The position numbers were made by a program, and so were the translations under genes. Of a stretch of DNA of 64,000 nt, positions 40,900-50,855 are shown piece by piece. Within the stretch, counting starts at the first letter, position 1; each line of letters opens with the position of its first letter. Source of the stretch: Deferribacter desulfuricans SSM1. GTDB lineage: Bacteria; Chrysiogenota; Deferribacteres; Deferribacterales; Deferribacteraceae. The notes beneath the pieces were generated by a model that did no database searches, was not told the origin of the DNA, and saw nothing but the letters and a program-made list of their open reading frames with translations. The stretch is taken from positions 1,703,501 through 1,767,500 of the forward strand of contig NC_013939.1 of assembly GCF_000010985.1 (NCBI RefSeq), in the 5' to 3' direction.

Positions 40900-42305
40900 T
40901 TAAACCCCTTCTTTTTTAATGCTGATTTAAAAGCTTTAACTATGTCTGGATCAAACTGGGTACCACTGCATCTATCCAACTCTTCTATCGCCCAAGTTAA
41001 AGTTCTTCTTTTTCTATAACTTCTATCGGTTGTCATTGCATCAAAAGAATCAGCAACCTGAAGTATTTTAGCTCCCAAAGGTATCTCTTTATCTGTCAAA
41101 CCATATGGGTAGCCACTACCATCCAATTTTTCATGATGATATAACACATAATCAGGAACATCCCCCAAAAATTCAATAGGCTCAAGGATCTCTTTTCCAT
41201 GAAGAGGATGCTTCTTCATCTCTTCAAACTCTTCATCTGTCAATCTATCAGGTTTTACAATAATATGAGTAGGTACTCCAATTTTACCTATATCATGCAA
41301 AAGACCAGCGTAAGTCATTACTTCCTTAAAACTTTCAGCAAGCCCCATTTCCTCCACAATCATCAAAGAGTAATTTTTCACATTTTCTGAATGACCACGT
41401 GTATAGTGGTCTTTTGCATCAACTGCTCTTGCTAAAGAGTTTATAGTTTCAAAATAACCCTTAGCAAGCTCTTCATAAGTATAAGAATTTCTAAGCGCAA
41501 TAGAAAATTGATTAACTAGAATTGAATAAACCTGCTTATCAACATCGCTAAAAACATTCGAACCTTTCTTAATTATAGCGAAAAGCCCCCATATAAAATT
41601 TTCAGAATACATTGGTACTAATAAAATATCGTAATCTACACCTGTTATATTTAATGTTTTACTTATATTATCTTTGTTGAAAAATAATTCCGCAGCCGTT
41701 TTAAATGTATAATTAGCTTCTAAATACTCTAGTAACTCCTTATCTACACCTTTTGAAGCCTTGAATGCTTTAGTAAAAATATGCAGAAAATAACCGTTAA
41801 TATTTTCATCTTGAAAAAGGGCCTTTTCCATAGCTTCCAATATTTCTTCATGATTGAGTGTCTTATTAAAAAATAAACCTAAGTGATGAATATGTAACAA
41901 CTTATTAAGCTCTACTACTTGTTTACGTAACTTCTTGGTCTCATATGCTTTATGAAGTTTATTTATCAAATCCTCAACTTTAAAAGGTTTTGTAACGTAA
42001 TCAAAAGCACCCTCTTTTAAAGCAGCAATAGCATTGTCTATACTTGGAAACCCAGTCATCACAATAACAGGTATTTCAGGGTATTTCTCCTTGATTTTTT
42101 TTAACAAAGTTATTCCATCCATTTCTGGCATTTTTATATCTGTAATCACAAAGTCAAAATACTTTTCATTTAATAGTTCTAAAGCCCTATACCCATTATC
42201 AACATCTACCACTTCGTAGTTTTCAGCCAATAAAATAATCTTTAAACTGTCCCTGACATAATCTTCGTCATCAACAATCAATATTCTTGTCTTGTTTTCA
42301 CTCAT
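40893..42305 (-). CDS. Response regulator with HD-GYP (c-di-GMP phosphodiesterase) output
   Basis: This 470-residue protein has a receiver domain (1-120; ILIVDDEDYVR, phospho-acceptor in VITDIKMPEMDG, KPF motif) and a middle GAF-like region (about 140-275). The HD-GYP domain (about 280-470) has GLLHDIGKIGVP and HHEKLDGSGYPYGL, so catalytic residues are kept. It should hydrolyse c-di-GMP on phosphorylation. It lies directly after fliQ, which suggests control of motility. Confidence 0.9.
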   Translation of the reverse strand: MSENKTRILIVDDEDYVRDSLKIILLAENYEVVDVDNGYRALELLNEKYFDFVITDIKMPEMDGITLLKKIKEKYPEIPVIVMTGFPSIDNAIAALKEGAFDYVTKPFKVEDLINKLHKAYETKKLRKQVVELNKLLHIHHLGLFFNKTLNHEEILEAMEKALFQDENINGYFLHIFTKAFKASKGVDKELLEYLEANYTFKTAAELFFNKDNISKTLNITGVDYDILLVPMYSENFIWGLFAIIKKGSNVFSDVDKQVYSILVNQFSIALRNSYTYEELAKGYFETINSLARAVDAKDHYTRGHSENVKNYSLMIVEEMGLAESFKEVMTYAGLLHDIGKIGVPTHIIVKPDRLTDEEFEEMKKHPLHGKEILEPIEFLGDVPDYVLYHHEKLDGSGYPYGLTDKEIPLGAKILQVADSFDAMTTDRSYRKRRTLTWAIEELDRCSGTQFDPDIVKAFKSALKKKGFKW

Positions 42306-42314
42306 CCAAATCTC

Positions 42315-42590
42315 CTAAAATTTGCCTATATAAATTGGGATATTTTGAAAAAGATTAAACGTAAATGCAACCAGTTTATCTAAAATCCAAGGGAAAAAAA
42401 TTATCAGCGCCACAACCACTGCCACTATTTTAGGGATAAAAGTTAGAGTCATTTCTTGTATTTGAGTAACAGCTTGAAAAATACTTATTAGTAATCCCAC
42501 TATCAATCCAAACAATAACATTGGCGCAGCAATAATCATTGTCAATTCCAATGTTTTTGTCGTAATCTCAATTACAAAATCTGCAGTCAA
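42315..42590 (-). CDS. fliQ: Flagellar export apparatus protein FliQ
   Basis: A 91-residue protein with two membrane helices. It carries the FliQ pattern APMLLFGLIVGLLISIFQAVTQIQEMTL and FIPKIVAV. It forms the export gate with FliP and FliR; fliR and flhB are not in the window. Ten bases after fliP. Confidence 0.92.
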   Translation of the reverse strand: MTADFVIEITTKTLELTMIIAAPMLLFGLIVGLLISIFQAVTQIQEMTLTFIPKIVAVVVALIIFFPWILDKLVAFTFNLFQNIPIYIGKF

Positions 42591-42599
42591 TCAGCACCT

Positions 42600-43352
42600 C
42601 TAATAAAAACTTTTTACCATCGAACCAACAATTAATCCCCAACCATCAACTAACACAAATAGTAAAATTTTAAAAGGTAAAGATATCATAACTGGGGGCA
42701 ACATCATCATACCCATAGAAAGTAAAACACTTGCAACAACAAAATCTATCACCAAAAATGGCAGAAATAGTAAAAATCCTATTTCAAAGGCTGTCTGCAA
42801 CTCACTTGTAATAAATGCAGGAATCAATACAGAGTCAGGGATATCATCTGGAGTTTTTGGCCTTTGAACTTTTGATATTTCTATAAACGTTAAAAGCTCT
42901 TTTTTCCTTGTATTTTTTAATAAAAACTTTCTCAATGGCTTTTTAGCCTCAACTAACGCTTGAGTAAAATTTAACTTACCATCCATATAAGGCTGAACTG
43001 CATTTTTATACATGTCATTTAATACTGGCGACATAATAAAAAATGTTAAAAATAATGCAAGCCCTATCAAAACCTGATTTGGTGGAGATTGCTGAGTACC
43101 CAAAGCACTTCTTAAAAAGGAAAAAACTATTATTAACCGCGTAAAAGACGTAACCATCAGTAATATGGCAGGTGCCAGTGTAAGTATGGTTATTAAAAAT
43201 ATTATTTGTAAAGTTATAGCAACATCATTTTGATTTTTTGCAGTATCTATTCCAAATCTAACAGCGGGTAAAGGGATATTGTCAGCAGCTAAAACTAAAT
43301 TTTGACCAAAAAGTAAAAAAATAAAACAGATATAAACTATTTTTTTCTTAAT
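42600..43352 (-). CDS. fliP: Flagellar export gate protein FliP, starting at ATT
   Basis: A 250-residue protein with signal peptide ([22 protein letters not shown]) and the FliP core from [20 protein letters not shown] onward. The first common start codon in frame is ATG 43157, inside a conserved helix, which would remove 65 residues. Upstream, the frame is open only to a TGA at 43358-43356. ATT at 43352-43350 directly precedes KKK and lies seven bases after AAGG, so AUU initiation overlapping the end of fliO is the best reading. Residues [20 protein letters not shown] are intact. Confidence 0.75.
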   Translation of the reverse strand: MKKKIVYICFIFLLFGQNLVLAADNIPLPAVRFGIDTAKNQNDVAITLQIIFLITILTLAPAILLMVTSFTRLIIVFSFLRSALGTQQSPPNQVLIGLALFLTFFIMSPVLNDMYKNAVQPYMDGKLNFTQALVEAKKPLRKFLLKNTRKKELLTFIEISKVQRPKTPDDIPDSVLIPAFITSELQTAFEIGFLLFLPFLVIDFVVASVLLSMGMMMLPPVMISLPFKILLFVLVDGWGLIVGSMVKSFY

Positions 43353-44107
43353 GACTCAACCTTCTCCTTCACTATTGATTTAGTAATTTCAACTTCTTCT
43401 TTTGAAATTTTTTTACCAAAAAATCTCAAATAACTTGAAAAATCTTTCTTTTTAGAAAAACCAGATCTAATCCGAACAATTTCCTTTTCATCCGTTATCC
43501 TATCTATATTAGTAATCCCTGCATTTGAATACCCTAATACGTATATATACTTTTCCATATCAACAAAAAATAGAGTAACACCAGGCATTATATCCATTTT
43601 ACCCAATAAACTACCAACTCCTGGGATATCAGAAATAACCCTTTTTCTATAAAAAATATTTAAAAACTTATAACCTATCAAGATAAGAACAATAATAATT
43701 ATTAACCCTATAATAATTCTTAAGTAAGGGTTTACATCTTTAACTGTATTATCTGCTAGAGGGATAGAAGCAAAATCAATTTTTCCTATCAAATATCCAT
43801 CTTCAACTTTTATAAGAGGATTCAATCTTGCTTTCACAAAATCTATTTCTAAAAAATAACCGCCATTTTTTTTATATGTTTTGATGTATGAAACGGGTAA
43901 TCCTAAAAACTCCTTGTTTACAATCTCACCTTTAGTTGCTGATATTTGATAAATTATTTTATTATCTTGTTCATAATGTGTTACAATTTTTGAACCCTGA
44001 ACTACTTTTAATTTAAACACCAATGAGTCATTATTAACATCATAATTAAATGAATAAGATAAAGAACTAATAATACAAAACAAAAACACAAATATTACTT
44101 TATTCAT
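43337..44107 (-). CDS. fliO: FliO-like flagellar assembly protein
   Basis: This 256-residue protein has an N-terminal signal ([16 protein letters not shown]), a periplasmic region to about 130, and one strong membrane helix ([19 protein letters not shown]). A C-terminal FliO-type domain has [26 protein letters not shown]. FliO is the assembly factor of the FliP gate. The start is ATG 44107, seven bases into the fliN end; ATG 44119 is possible. The end overlaps the start of fliP by 16 bases. Confidence 0.8.
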   Translation of the reverse strand: MNKVIFVFLFCIISSLSYSFNYDVNNDSLVFKLKVVQGSKIVTHYEQDNKIIYQISATKGEIVNKEFLGLPVSYIKTYKKNGGYFLEIDFVKARLNPLIKVEDGYLIGKIDFASIPLADNTVKDVNPYLRIIIGLIIIIVLILIGYKFLNIFYRKRVISDIPGVGSLLGKMDIMPGVTLFFVDMEKYIYVLGYSNAGITNIDRITDEKEIVRIRSGFSKKKDFSSYLRFFGKKISKEEVEITKSIVKEKVESLRKK

Positions 44108-44390
44108 ACAATCCATCACGTTTTTTTTCTACGATATTATCAAGAGTATAGATATCCGAAACTCTCACCGCAAATTTTTCATCAATTACCATAACTTCAC
44201 CTTTAGCAATAGGCCTGTTTTCAACTAAAATATCCACAGCTTCACCCGAAGTTTTATTCAACTTAATAATAGAGCCGTTATGCCAATTTAGCATTTCTTG
44301 AATAGTAACCTTCTCTCTACCAAGCTCTACTACCACTTTTAAAATTATTTCACCAAATTCTTCTTTAACTTTTTTTATTTTTTCTTTCAT
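44100..44390 (-). CDS. fliN: Flagellar switch protein FliN
   Basis: A 96-residue protein, short for FliN because the N-terminal extension is missing. It consists of the SpoA domain: VVVELGREKVTIQEMLNW, GSIIKLNKTSGEAVDI and VMVIDEKFAVRVSDIY. It forms the C-ring with FliM and FliG, neither in the window. Confidence 0.88.
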   Translation of the reverse strand: MKEKIKKVKEEFGEIILKVVVELGREKVTIQEMLNWHNGSIIKLNKTSGEAVDILVENRPIAKGEVMVIDEKFAVRVSDIYTLDNIVEKKRDGLYE

Positions 44391-44397
44391 TAATCAC

Positions 44398-44910
44398 CTA
44401 TTGCGCAACAAATTCAGTAAAATATATATTTTTTACTGAACCAGTTGTCAAAATTAAGTTTATTCTTCTTATCAACTCTTGTTTCAAAGCCAATTTTCCT
44501 TGTGCAGTACTCACTTCTGCATATGTCTTTGAAGAAAGAACTGTTAATATCACATCTCTGATTTGAGGTTTCCTCTTCTCCATTTCCTCTTGAACCTTTT
44601 CACTATCCAACTCTAATTGCATAGTAACTTTTAAGTATCTTGTACCACCTGGATCAGCTAAATTAACTATAAAAGTATCTAAAGAATATAGTGGCCCAAT
44701 AGCTGGCTCAGCTTTCACCTCTTTTTTCTTTGCTGCAGCTGCTTCAGCTTTATTATCAGCTTTTGGCTTCAGCACAAAGAAGTAAGCTGCCCCACCGCCT
44801 ACTATCAATAACACTACTAAAATTATTATTATAAGTAGAAGTTTCGACTTTTTCTTCTTTTTCCCACCTTCTTCTTCCTGTTCTTGTTCTTTTTTTTCTT
44901 CATCTGCCAT
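44398..44910 (-). CDS. fliL: Flagellar basal-body protein FliL
   Basis: A 170-residue protein with a Glu/Lys-rich start, one membrane helix (LLLIIIILVVLLIVGGGAAYFFV) and a periplasmic FliL domain ending in KNIYFTEFVAQ. It supports stator function. One base overlap with motB. Confidence 0.88.
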   Translation of the reverse strand: MADEEKKEQEQEEEGGKKKKKSKLLLIIIILVVLLIVGGGAAYFFVLKPKADNKAEAAAAKKKEVKAEPAIGPLYSLDTFIVNLADPGGTRYLKVTMQLELDSEKVQEEMEKRKPQIRDVILTVLSSKTYAEVSTAQGKLALKQELIRRINLILTTGSVKNIYFTEFVAQ

Positions 44911-45659
44911 TAGAAACCTCCACCTTCATTTTCCTCAAAGATATTTTTATGTGATTCGGCAAGTTCAGGACTTACAAAATTTATTTCTACACGCCTATTT
45001 TTAGCCCTATTTTCTGGAGTAATATTCGGAACAAGTGGATGATACTGAGCATAACCGGCAGCGCTCAATTTCTCAGGTTTTACACCTCTACTGATTAAAA
45101 ATTTTACCACAGCTACAGCTCTTGCTGTCGATAACTCCCAATTTGAAGGATACTTAGGGGTACTTATTGGGATATCATCCGTATGCCCTTCTACCAAAAT
45201 ATTGTATGGCGTATCTCTCATAACTGCAGCCAATTTTTCTAAAATAGGTATAGCTGAAGGTAAAATTTCAGCACTACCAGGAGCAAACAAAACAGAATCC
45301 ATAATTCTTACTGAGATCCCTTTATCTGTTTTAACAACAGAAATTTGACTGCTCAAGTTTGCTTGCTCAATATAATTTTTTAATCCAGAAAGCATCTGCT
45401 CCTGACTTTTTTTAACTTTATCTACAAAATCCATTTTAGATAAAATTTCTTCTTTCCCCATTTCAGACTTTCTACCAGCCTCAAGCACTCCTAAAGCACC
45501 TTGTAAAGAACCAAGAGCCTCTTTTATTTTCCTTTGGTCTAATGAAGCCATAGATAACAATAAAACAAAAAAGGTCAAAAGAAGAGTGGTCATATCAGAA
45601 AAGGTAACCATCCATTCTGGTGCCCCAGCTTTACACTCTTCACACTTTTTTTCAGCCAT
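44910..45659 (-). CDS. motB: Motor stator protein MotB
   Basis: A 249-residue protein. The plug/transmembrane start PEWMVTFSDMTTLLLTFFVLLLS contains the ion-binding Asp. The OmpA-like peptidoglycan domain has EGHTDDIPIS, NWELSTARA and NRRVEINF. Works with MotA. The Asp in FSDM is kept; ion specificity cannot be told. Confidence 0.92.
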   Translation of the reverse strand: MAEKKCEECKAGAPEWMVTFSDMTTLLLTFFVLLLSMASLDQRKIKEALGSLQGALGVLEAGRKSEMGKEEILSKMDFVDKVKKSQEQMLSGLKNYIEQANLSSQISVVKTDKGISVRIMDSVLFAPGSAEILPSAIPILEKLAAVMRDTPYNILVEGHTDDIPISTPKYPSNWELSTARAVAVVKFLISRGVKPEKLSAAGYAQYHPLVPNITPENRAKNRRVEINFVSPELAESHKNIFEENEGGGF

Positions 45660-45666
45660 TTTTCAC

Positions 45667-46431
45667 CTATTCAAATTGAGATTTTCTCATCTTTGGTGGT
45701 AAATATGCATTTAATTTTTGCTCAACTATTCTTGGGTTATCTCCAGCCTGTATAGCCATAATACCAGCAATCATTATTTCTCTTAAAAGGATTTCTTCAG
45801 CTGATCTCGTTTTCAATTTGCCAGCAAGAGGCGCAGCAAAAAGGTTTGCAATAATTGCACCGTAAAACGTAGTCAAAAGAGCTACTGCCATCGCAGGACC
45901 GATAGAACTTGGGTCACTCATCGTCTGCAGCATAGCCACCAAACCAATTAATGTACCAATCATCCCCATAGCAGGCGCAAAACTTGCAATACTTTCTAAT
46001 ATACCTACCCCTTCTTTATGCCTTTCTTCCATATATGACAATTCAGTTTCTAATATAGATTTAATAACTTCAGGCTCTGTACCATCAACAGCAAGTCTTA
46101 TCCCTTTTTTCAAAAATTCATCACTTATTTCCCCTTCCGCTGACTCAAGAGCAAGTATACCATCCCTTCTTGCTCTAACAGCAAAATTTACAAGCTGCTC
46201 AATAAGTTTAGAAGGGTCTTCAGATTTAAATAGAAATGTTTTCATAACTATGGCTATAATATTAAAAACTTTATTCATTGGATAGTTCATAAAAATAATA
46301 CCAAATGTACCACCAATAACAATCAAAACTGACGGAATATCTATATATACACCAACACCTGGCCCCATCAAAAGGGACACAAATACCAAAGCATAAGCAA
46401 TAACAATACCAAGCAGTGTAGCAATATCCAT
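45667..46431 (-). CDS. motA: Motor stator protein MotA
   Basis: A 254-residue protein with four helices. Landmarks: PSVLIVIGGTFGIIFMNYPM, FAPAMGMIGTLIGLVAML and VALLTTFYGAIIANLFAAPLAGKL. The cytoplasmic loop with charged residues contacts the rotor. Follows flgE by 61 bases and precedes motB by seven. Confidence 0.92.
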   Translation of the reverse strand: MDIATLLGIVIAYALVFVSLLMGPGVGVYIDIPSVLIVIGGTFGIIFMNYPMNKVFNIIAIVMKTFLFKSEDPSKLIEQLVNFAVRARRDGILALESAEGEISDEFLKKGIRLAVDGTEPEVIKSILETELSYMEERHKEGVGILESIASFAPAMGMIGTLIGLVAMLQTMSDPSSIGPAMAVALLTTFYGAIIANLFAAPLAGKLKTRSAEEILLREIMIAGIMAIQAGDNPRIVEQKLNAYLPPKMRKSQFE

Positions 46432-46492
46432 ACTTATCCGCTCCTAACTCATTATAGTTTAAAAAACTGTAAGTTTCAAAGTAAAATTTATA

Positions 46493-48946
46493 TTATCTCT
46501 TCAAATTCATCAACTCCTGCAACAGTTCATCACTTGTTGTAATAACTCTTGAATTTGCCTGAAAACCTCTTTGAGTTGTTATCATATTTACAAATTCTCT
46601 AGCTAAATCAACATTAGAATTCTCTAACGCGCTTGCAGCAATTGAACCTCTCCCTCCAGTGGTAGCTTGACCAACTGCAGCTTGTCCAGAGTTAGGAGTC
46701 TCAGCAAAAAGTGTATCGCCCACTTTTAACAAACCCTCCTGATTTGTAAAAATTGCAATACCCACTTGAGCTATCTTTTTAATCTCTCCATTTGTATAAG
46801 CACCAACTATCTCCCCTGTATCATTGACAGATATTCTTTCCAATGAGCCCATTGGATACCCATTTTGATCAGTTTCTGTTATTGTGGAATCTGACGCAGA
46901 CAATGTCATACCATCATAATTACCAGGAGTACCGAGATTCACATTAATACCACTCATGATTGAAGCACCATTAGAAGGTGATAAAGTATATGAAAGATTG
47001 CTTAAAACATTATTAGTGAAAATATCATATACACCCTGAAAAGAACCATCTTGATTAAACCTTACTATGACAGTATTTCCTGTAGTGCCATCTACTGAAA
47101 TAGAATCGTTACTATCAGCAGGCTCAATAGTAAGTTTCCACTCATTATTTGCTTCATCATACAACTCAAATTTATAATTTACCACATGAGGATTACCCTG
47201 TGCATCGTAAATGGTTTGGCTAGTAACAAGCTGCCCACCAGATGCATTTTGCAACGTTTGATATTTCATATAATCTGTAAAAGTAGCGTAAGTATTTGGA
47301 CCTGTCGCCGAAAAATTTATATAATCAATACTGTTTGGAATACCTTTTTCTCCTGTTACTTTTATTTTACCATTTTCAATTTGTATACTATCTGTAGGTA
47401 AAGCCATATATGCTTCTAATGCATCTAATAAATCACCAACAGTATTATTTGCAACACTAATATTATTTACTCCATTACCATTTGGCGTATCACCTCCAAT
47501 TTGAGCATCAAACTGAATTGTAGTATTATTATCTAACCCTAGGGAAACACCAGAGTTTGTATATAGATTATTTAAACTGTCAGTCTCCGAAGCCAATCTT
47601 AAAAAAATATTACTTTCAGTGTAATTACCAACAGAGATTGTATCAGATGTAACCATATTGCTTTCAAAAACAGTTCCACTATAAGCTTTATCAATACTAA
47701 AACCTGTTATATTATTGTTACCTGAAGTATTATCATAAGTAAATTTACCTGTGGATGTGTTATTATAATCCACCACAAAACCAGTAGAGACATTATCGTT
47801 TATTGCACTTTGAATCTGAACAGCTAAGTCACCTAAATTACTAAAATCATTGCCAGCTGTTAAGACTTTTTCGTAAAATAGCGAATTACTGGTGGACGAA
47901 GTGTTTACCGAATTATATGTACCAACTAATGGTTGTAAAAGAGCAGCTAAATTTGGATTACCTGAAAAAGAGTTTATTACTAGATCTCCAGAAACCCTTT
48001 GAACATTAATTTCACCATTTGAGATACTAACAGTATAATTCCCACCAGATTCTGTATCTAAAATATTTTTTAATTCAGATAAGAAACCTTGTACTGAATG
48101 AAATTGATTATCATTATTAGCTGTATCAGCATTTGTTGAAGACGAGTATGTTAAAGCATAACTATTCCCATTTACAATTAAGTTTAATGTTGGATTGCTA
48201 TCTAATCCAAGATTAACATCATTATCATTATACACAGCTGCCATATCTGTGATATCAGTAGCATGAGCTTTTATTCTTACAGGCTCACCGTCTACAAGAT
48301 CAAGTTTTAAACCATTAGAACTGTATAAATCAAATATATTGTCATTACTAGTTGCTGTTGTCATTAAAGGCTGAAATTCTAATATTGTTGGTTCTGCTCT
48401 TGTATCCAAATTTCCGACTAATGAAACCTCAGTTGTAGCCTTTGCTGGTACGCTTGTATAAGCTGATGATAGCTGAATGTCAGAAACTTCGGTATTGGTT
48501 AAAATTTCCCCAGTATCTGCATCAGCCATCCACCCTTGCACAATAAATCCATCAGGAGTTACTAAATATCCATCTTTATCAAAAGTAAAATTACCCGCTC
48601 TTGTATAATAGTTTTCATTTTCATTTTCACTTCTTACTACAAAAAAACCATTCCCTTGTATCGCCATATCTGTAGTAACTCCTGTATTTTGCAATGTTCC
48701 TTGTGTAAAAATGGTATCAACAGAGGCAGTTGAGGTGCCTGTCCCTATCTGTTTTGGATTTATACCACCAAGATTTCCTGCAGGAGCCTTACCACCACTA
48801 ATTGTTTGAAATAATAAATCCTGAAATACAATACGAGATGTTTTATATCCAACAGTATTTACATTAGCTATATTATTACCAATAACATCCATACTTTTTT
48901 GATGCTCATTCAAACCTGTGATACCTGCATAAAGTGACCTTAACAT
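46493..48946 (-). CDS. flgE: Flagellar hook protein FlgE, large form
   Basis: A protein of 817 residues, about twice the usual hook length. The N-terminus MLRSLYAGITGLNEHQKSMD with NNIANVNTVGYK and the C-terminus ENSNVDLAREFVNMITTQRGFQANSR are conserved. The extra length lies in the middle (about 200-600), rich in Asn, Ser, Thr and Gly, and probably forms surface-exposed domains. Built on the rod by FlgD and length-controlled by FliK, both encoded just upstream. Confidence 0.9.
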   Translation of the reverse strand: MLRSLYAGITGLNEHQKSMDVIGNNIANVNTVGYKTSRIVFQDLLFQTISGGKAPAGNLGGINPKQIGTGTSTASVDTIFTQGTLQNTGVTTDMAIQGNGFFVVRSENENENYYTRAGNFTFDKDGYLVTPDGFIVQGWMADADTGEILTNTEVSDIQLSSAYTSVPAKATTEVSLVGNLDTRAEPTILEFQPLMTTATSNDNIFDLYSSNGLKLDLVDGEPVRIKAHATDITDMAAVYNDNDVNLGLDSNPTLNLIVNGNSYALTYSSSTNADTANNDNQFHSVQGFLSELKNILDTESGGNYTVSISNGEINVQRVSGDLVINSFSGNPNLAALLQPLVGTYNSVNTSSTSNSLFYEKVLTAGNDFSNLGDLAVQIQSAINDNVSTGFVVDYNNTSTGKFTYDNTSGNNNITGFSIDKAYSGTVFESNMVTSDTISVGNYTESNIFLRLASETDSLNNLYTNSGVSLGLDNNTTIQFDAQIGGDTPNGNGVNNISVANNTVGDLLDALEAYMALPTDSIQIENGKIKVTGEKGIPNSIDYINFSATGPNTYATFTDYMKYQTLQNASGGQLVTSQTIYDAQGNPHVVNYKFELYDEANNEWKLTIEPADSNDSISVDGTTGNTVIVRFNQDGSFQGVYDIFTNNVLSNLSYTLSPSNGASIMSGINVNLGTPGNYDGMTLSASDSTITETDQNGYPMGSLERISVNDTGEIVGAYTNGEIKKIAQVGIAIFTNQEGLLKVGDTLFAETPNSGQAAVGQATTGGRGSIAASALENSNVDLAREFVNMITTQRGFQANSRVITTSDELLQELMNLKR

Positions 48947-48964
48947 CTATGCACCTCCAAAATT

Positions 48965-49630
48965 TTAATTATATACAGAAATTATTTCATCAGGTTTTAC
49001 TTTGGTAAAACCCAAATCAAAAACCGTAGAATTACCCTCTTTCAATACACCTATCACTCTACCTGAAGAAGATAATCTAACCGGCAGCTCATTACCATCT
49101 TTATCTTTTGCAACAACTTTGTAAGAATAATTTCCCGGATTTAATTTTATACCATTATCATCTGTCAAATCCCAGCTAAAAGTATTTGAACCATCTACCC
49201 CTTTAACGCTGACAGTTTTAACTTTTGCACCTTTATCATTATAAATTTCTATATTTGTAGTTGCTGGAGTGCCAGAAATATCAAATCTTAATAAAGCACC
49301 GTTTTCATCTGCACTAAAATCGTTACCATAGAAATTTATTGTTTTATCTATGAAACTTACTGCTGAAAATAGATTTAAATTGCTACTTTCTTCATTATCA
49401 ATCAATTTATCAAACTTTTCAGATATATTTATTAACTGTTCTAAAGAAGAAAATTGAGTGGTTTGAGCAATAAATTCACTATTATCAAGAGGATTTAAAG
49501 GGTCTTGATTTTTTAGTTGAGTAACTAACAGATTTAAAAAATCGTCTTTATCCAGCTCTTTTTTCGGCTCTCTATTATTTATATTACTTATAGAAGTAAC
49601 TGTATTTATATTACTACTTTGCTGTATCAT
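48965..49630 (-). CDS. flgD: Hook-capping protein FlgD
   Basis: A 221-residue protein. The N-terminal cap motif DKDDFLNLLVTQLKNQDPLNPLD-like and FIAQTTQFSSLEQL are diagnostic. The C-terminal tudor/Fn3 region carries NTFSWDLTDDNGIKLNPGNYSY. It caps the growing hook. Confidence 0.9.
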   Translation of the reverse strand: MIQQSSNINTVTSISNINNREPKKELDKDDFLNLLVTQLKNQDPLNPLDNSEFIAQTTQFSSLEQLINISEKFDKLIDNEESSNLNLFSAVSFIDKTINFYGNDFSADENGALLRFDISGTPATTNIEIYNDKGAKVKTVSVKGVDGSNTFSWDLTDDNGIKLNPGNYSYKVVAKDKDGNELPVRLSSSGRVIGVLKEGNSTVFDLGFTKVKPDEIISVYN

Positions 49631-49644
49631 ATTTAACCTCCAAA

Positions 49645-50769
49645 TTATGCATAAATTGCACTATCATTTTCTTTAGTATTTTCTACCTCTTCTATTTTAA
49701 AAGATTCTCTTCCATGTGGTTTACCAGAACTGCCATTGTTTTCCCTCTCAAATCTCCCCTGATTATTATCATCATGTAAATAACCCAGCTCCACATCTGC
49801 TAAAATTATCCCTTTAGTTTCCAATTGTTGTTTAATTGCATCAATATTTGTCATTAAAAGATGTTTAGATTCATGTGAATCAACCAGTAGTTTTGCAGTC
49901 ATTTTTCCTGCTATTTCACTTAATTCTATTTTTAGATTCCCTAGATGTGCTGGATGCAATTTGACTACTAATTTTTGACCATCTTTTATATTTGCAATTT
50001 TTATATAATCTACAAATTTTAATACATCGGATGGTTTTTCTACTTTAACAGTGTGTAAATCTGTATTAACAACGTTGTGTTTATCGTTACTGAAATTTGT
50101 TGATTGTACCATATCAATTTTAATATTCCTGATTACTGGCTTGTTTTCTTCTTTAGATTTTAATATGTCATGAAAAAATTTTTCTATTTCTACTACTTTA
50201 TTCCCTTCTTTGCCATGATTCTCTTCTAACAATTTTTCAAAGCCTTGAAATTTTGTTAACACTTCTTTCTTATCATTTATTTTCTGTATATTTTCCAAAT
50301 CCCTTAATGATTTATCAATATTTTCTAAATTTCTATTTTTTAAATCACTAAATTGCTCCTTTTTTATCTCTTCTATCATTGTAAATAATTTCTTAATATC
50401 GTTTTCAGAGAATCCTTTTAAAGAAAGTAATTCGTTAATTTTTTGAAGTGCTTCTTCATAATTTTTAATAGTTTTTAGCTCTTCAAAAAAGTTTTCGTCT
50501 ACGCTAATATTTAGTGCATTTAAAATTGATTTCAGAAGTTCGATATCTACTGTTGAATTATTCATATCTTCATTAATATTTGTTTTCTTATTATTTAACC
50601 TTGCTTCATTTTTGTTGACTATTTTACTCTTATTGCTATTTTCATTAATTTTAGAAGTTAACACCTTTTTGAACTCACCCTTATCATGCCTAGCTTCTTT
50701 CTTAGCCAATTGTTTTACATTTTTATCAATAGGTAAAATTTGCTTCATTTTTAAGGCCATCTGTTCCAT
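49645..50769 (-). CDS. fliK: Hook-length control protein FliK
   Basis: A 374-residue protein with a long Lys/Asn/Glu-rich coiled N-terminal region. The FliK C-terminal domain (about 255-340) has LKLHPAHLGNLKIELS-like VVKLHPAHLGNLKIELSE and LLMTNIDAIKQQLETKGI. It measures hook length and switches export specificity. First gene of the flagellar block; GGAGGTG ribosome site. Confidence 0.85.
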   Translation of the reverse strand: MEQMALKMKQILPIDKNVKQLAKKEARHDKGEFKKVLTSKINENSNKSKIVNKNEARLNNKKTNINEDMNNSTVDIELLKSILNALNISVDENFFEELKTIKNYEEALQKINELLSLKGFSENDIKKLFTMIEEIKKEQFSDLKNRNLENIDKSLRDLENIQKINDKKEVLTKFQGFEKLLEENHGKEGNKVVEIEKFFHDILKSKEENKPVIRNIKIDMVQSTNFSNDKHNVVNTDLHTVKVEKPSDVLKFVDYIKIANIKDGQKLVVKLHPAHLGNLKIELSEIAGKMTAKLLVDSHESKHLLMTNIDAIKQQLETKGIILADVELGYLHDDNNQGRFERENNGSSGKPHGRESFKIEEVENTKENDSAIYA

Positions 50770-50791
50770 TTCACACCTCCAACAATTCCTT

Positions 50792-50807
50792 AGAAAAATT
50801 CATGCCA
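50792..50807 (-). promoter_or_regulatory. Weak sigma54-like promoter upstream of fliK
   Basis: On the minus strand TGGCATG-N4-TTTCT approximates TGGCACG-N4-TTGCT, with the -24 GG intact but the -12 GC replaced by TC. Offered as a low-confidence candidate only. Confidence 0.2.
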
Positions 50808-50855
50808 GAACAATAGAAAGAGCAAAAGATTATTACAGGCTGTAACTATCTGATA

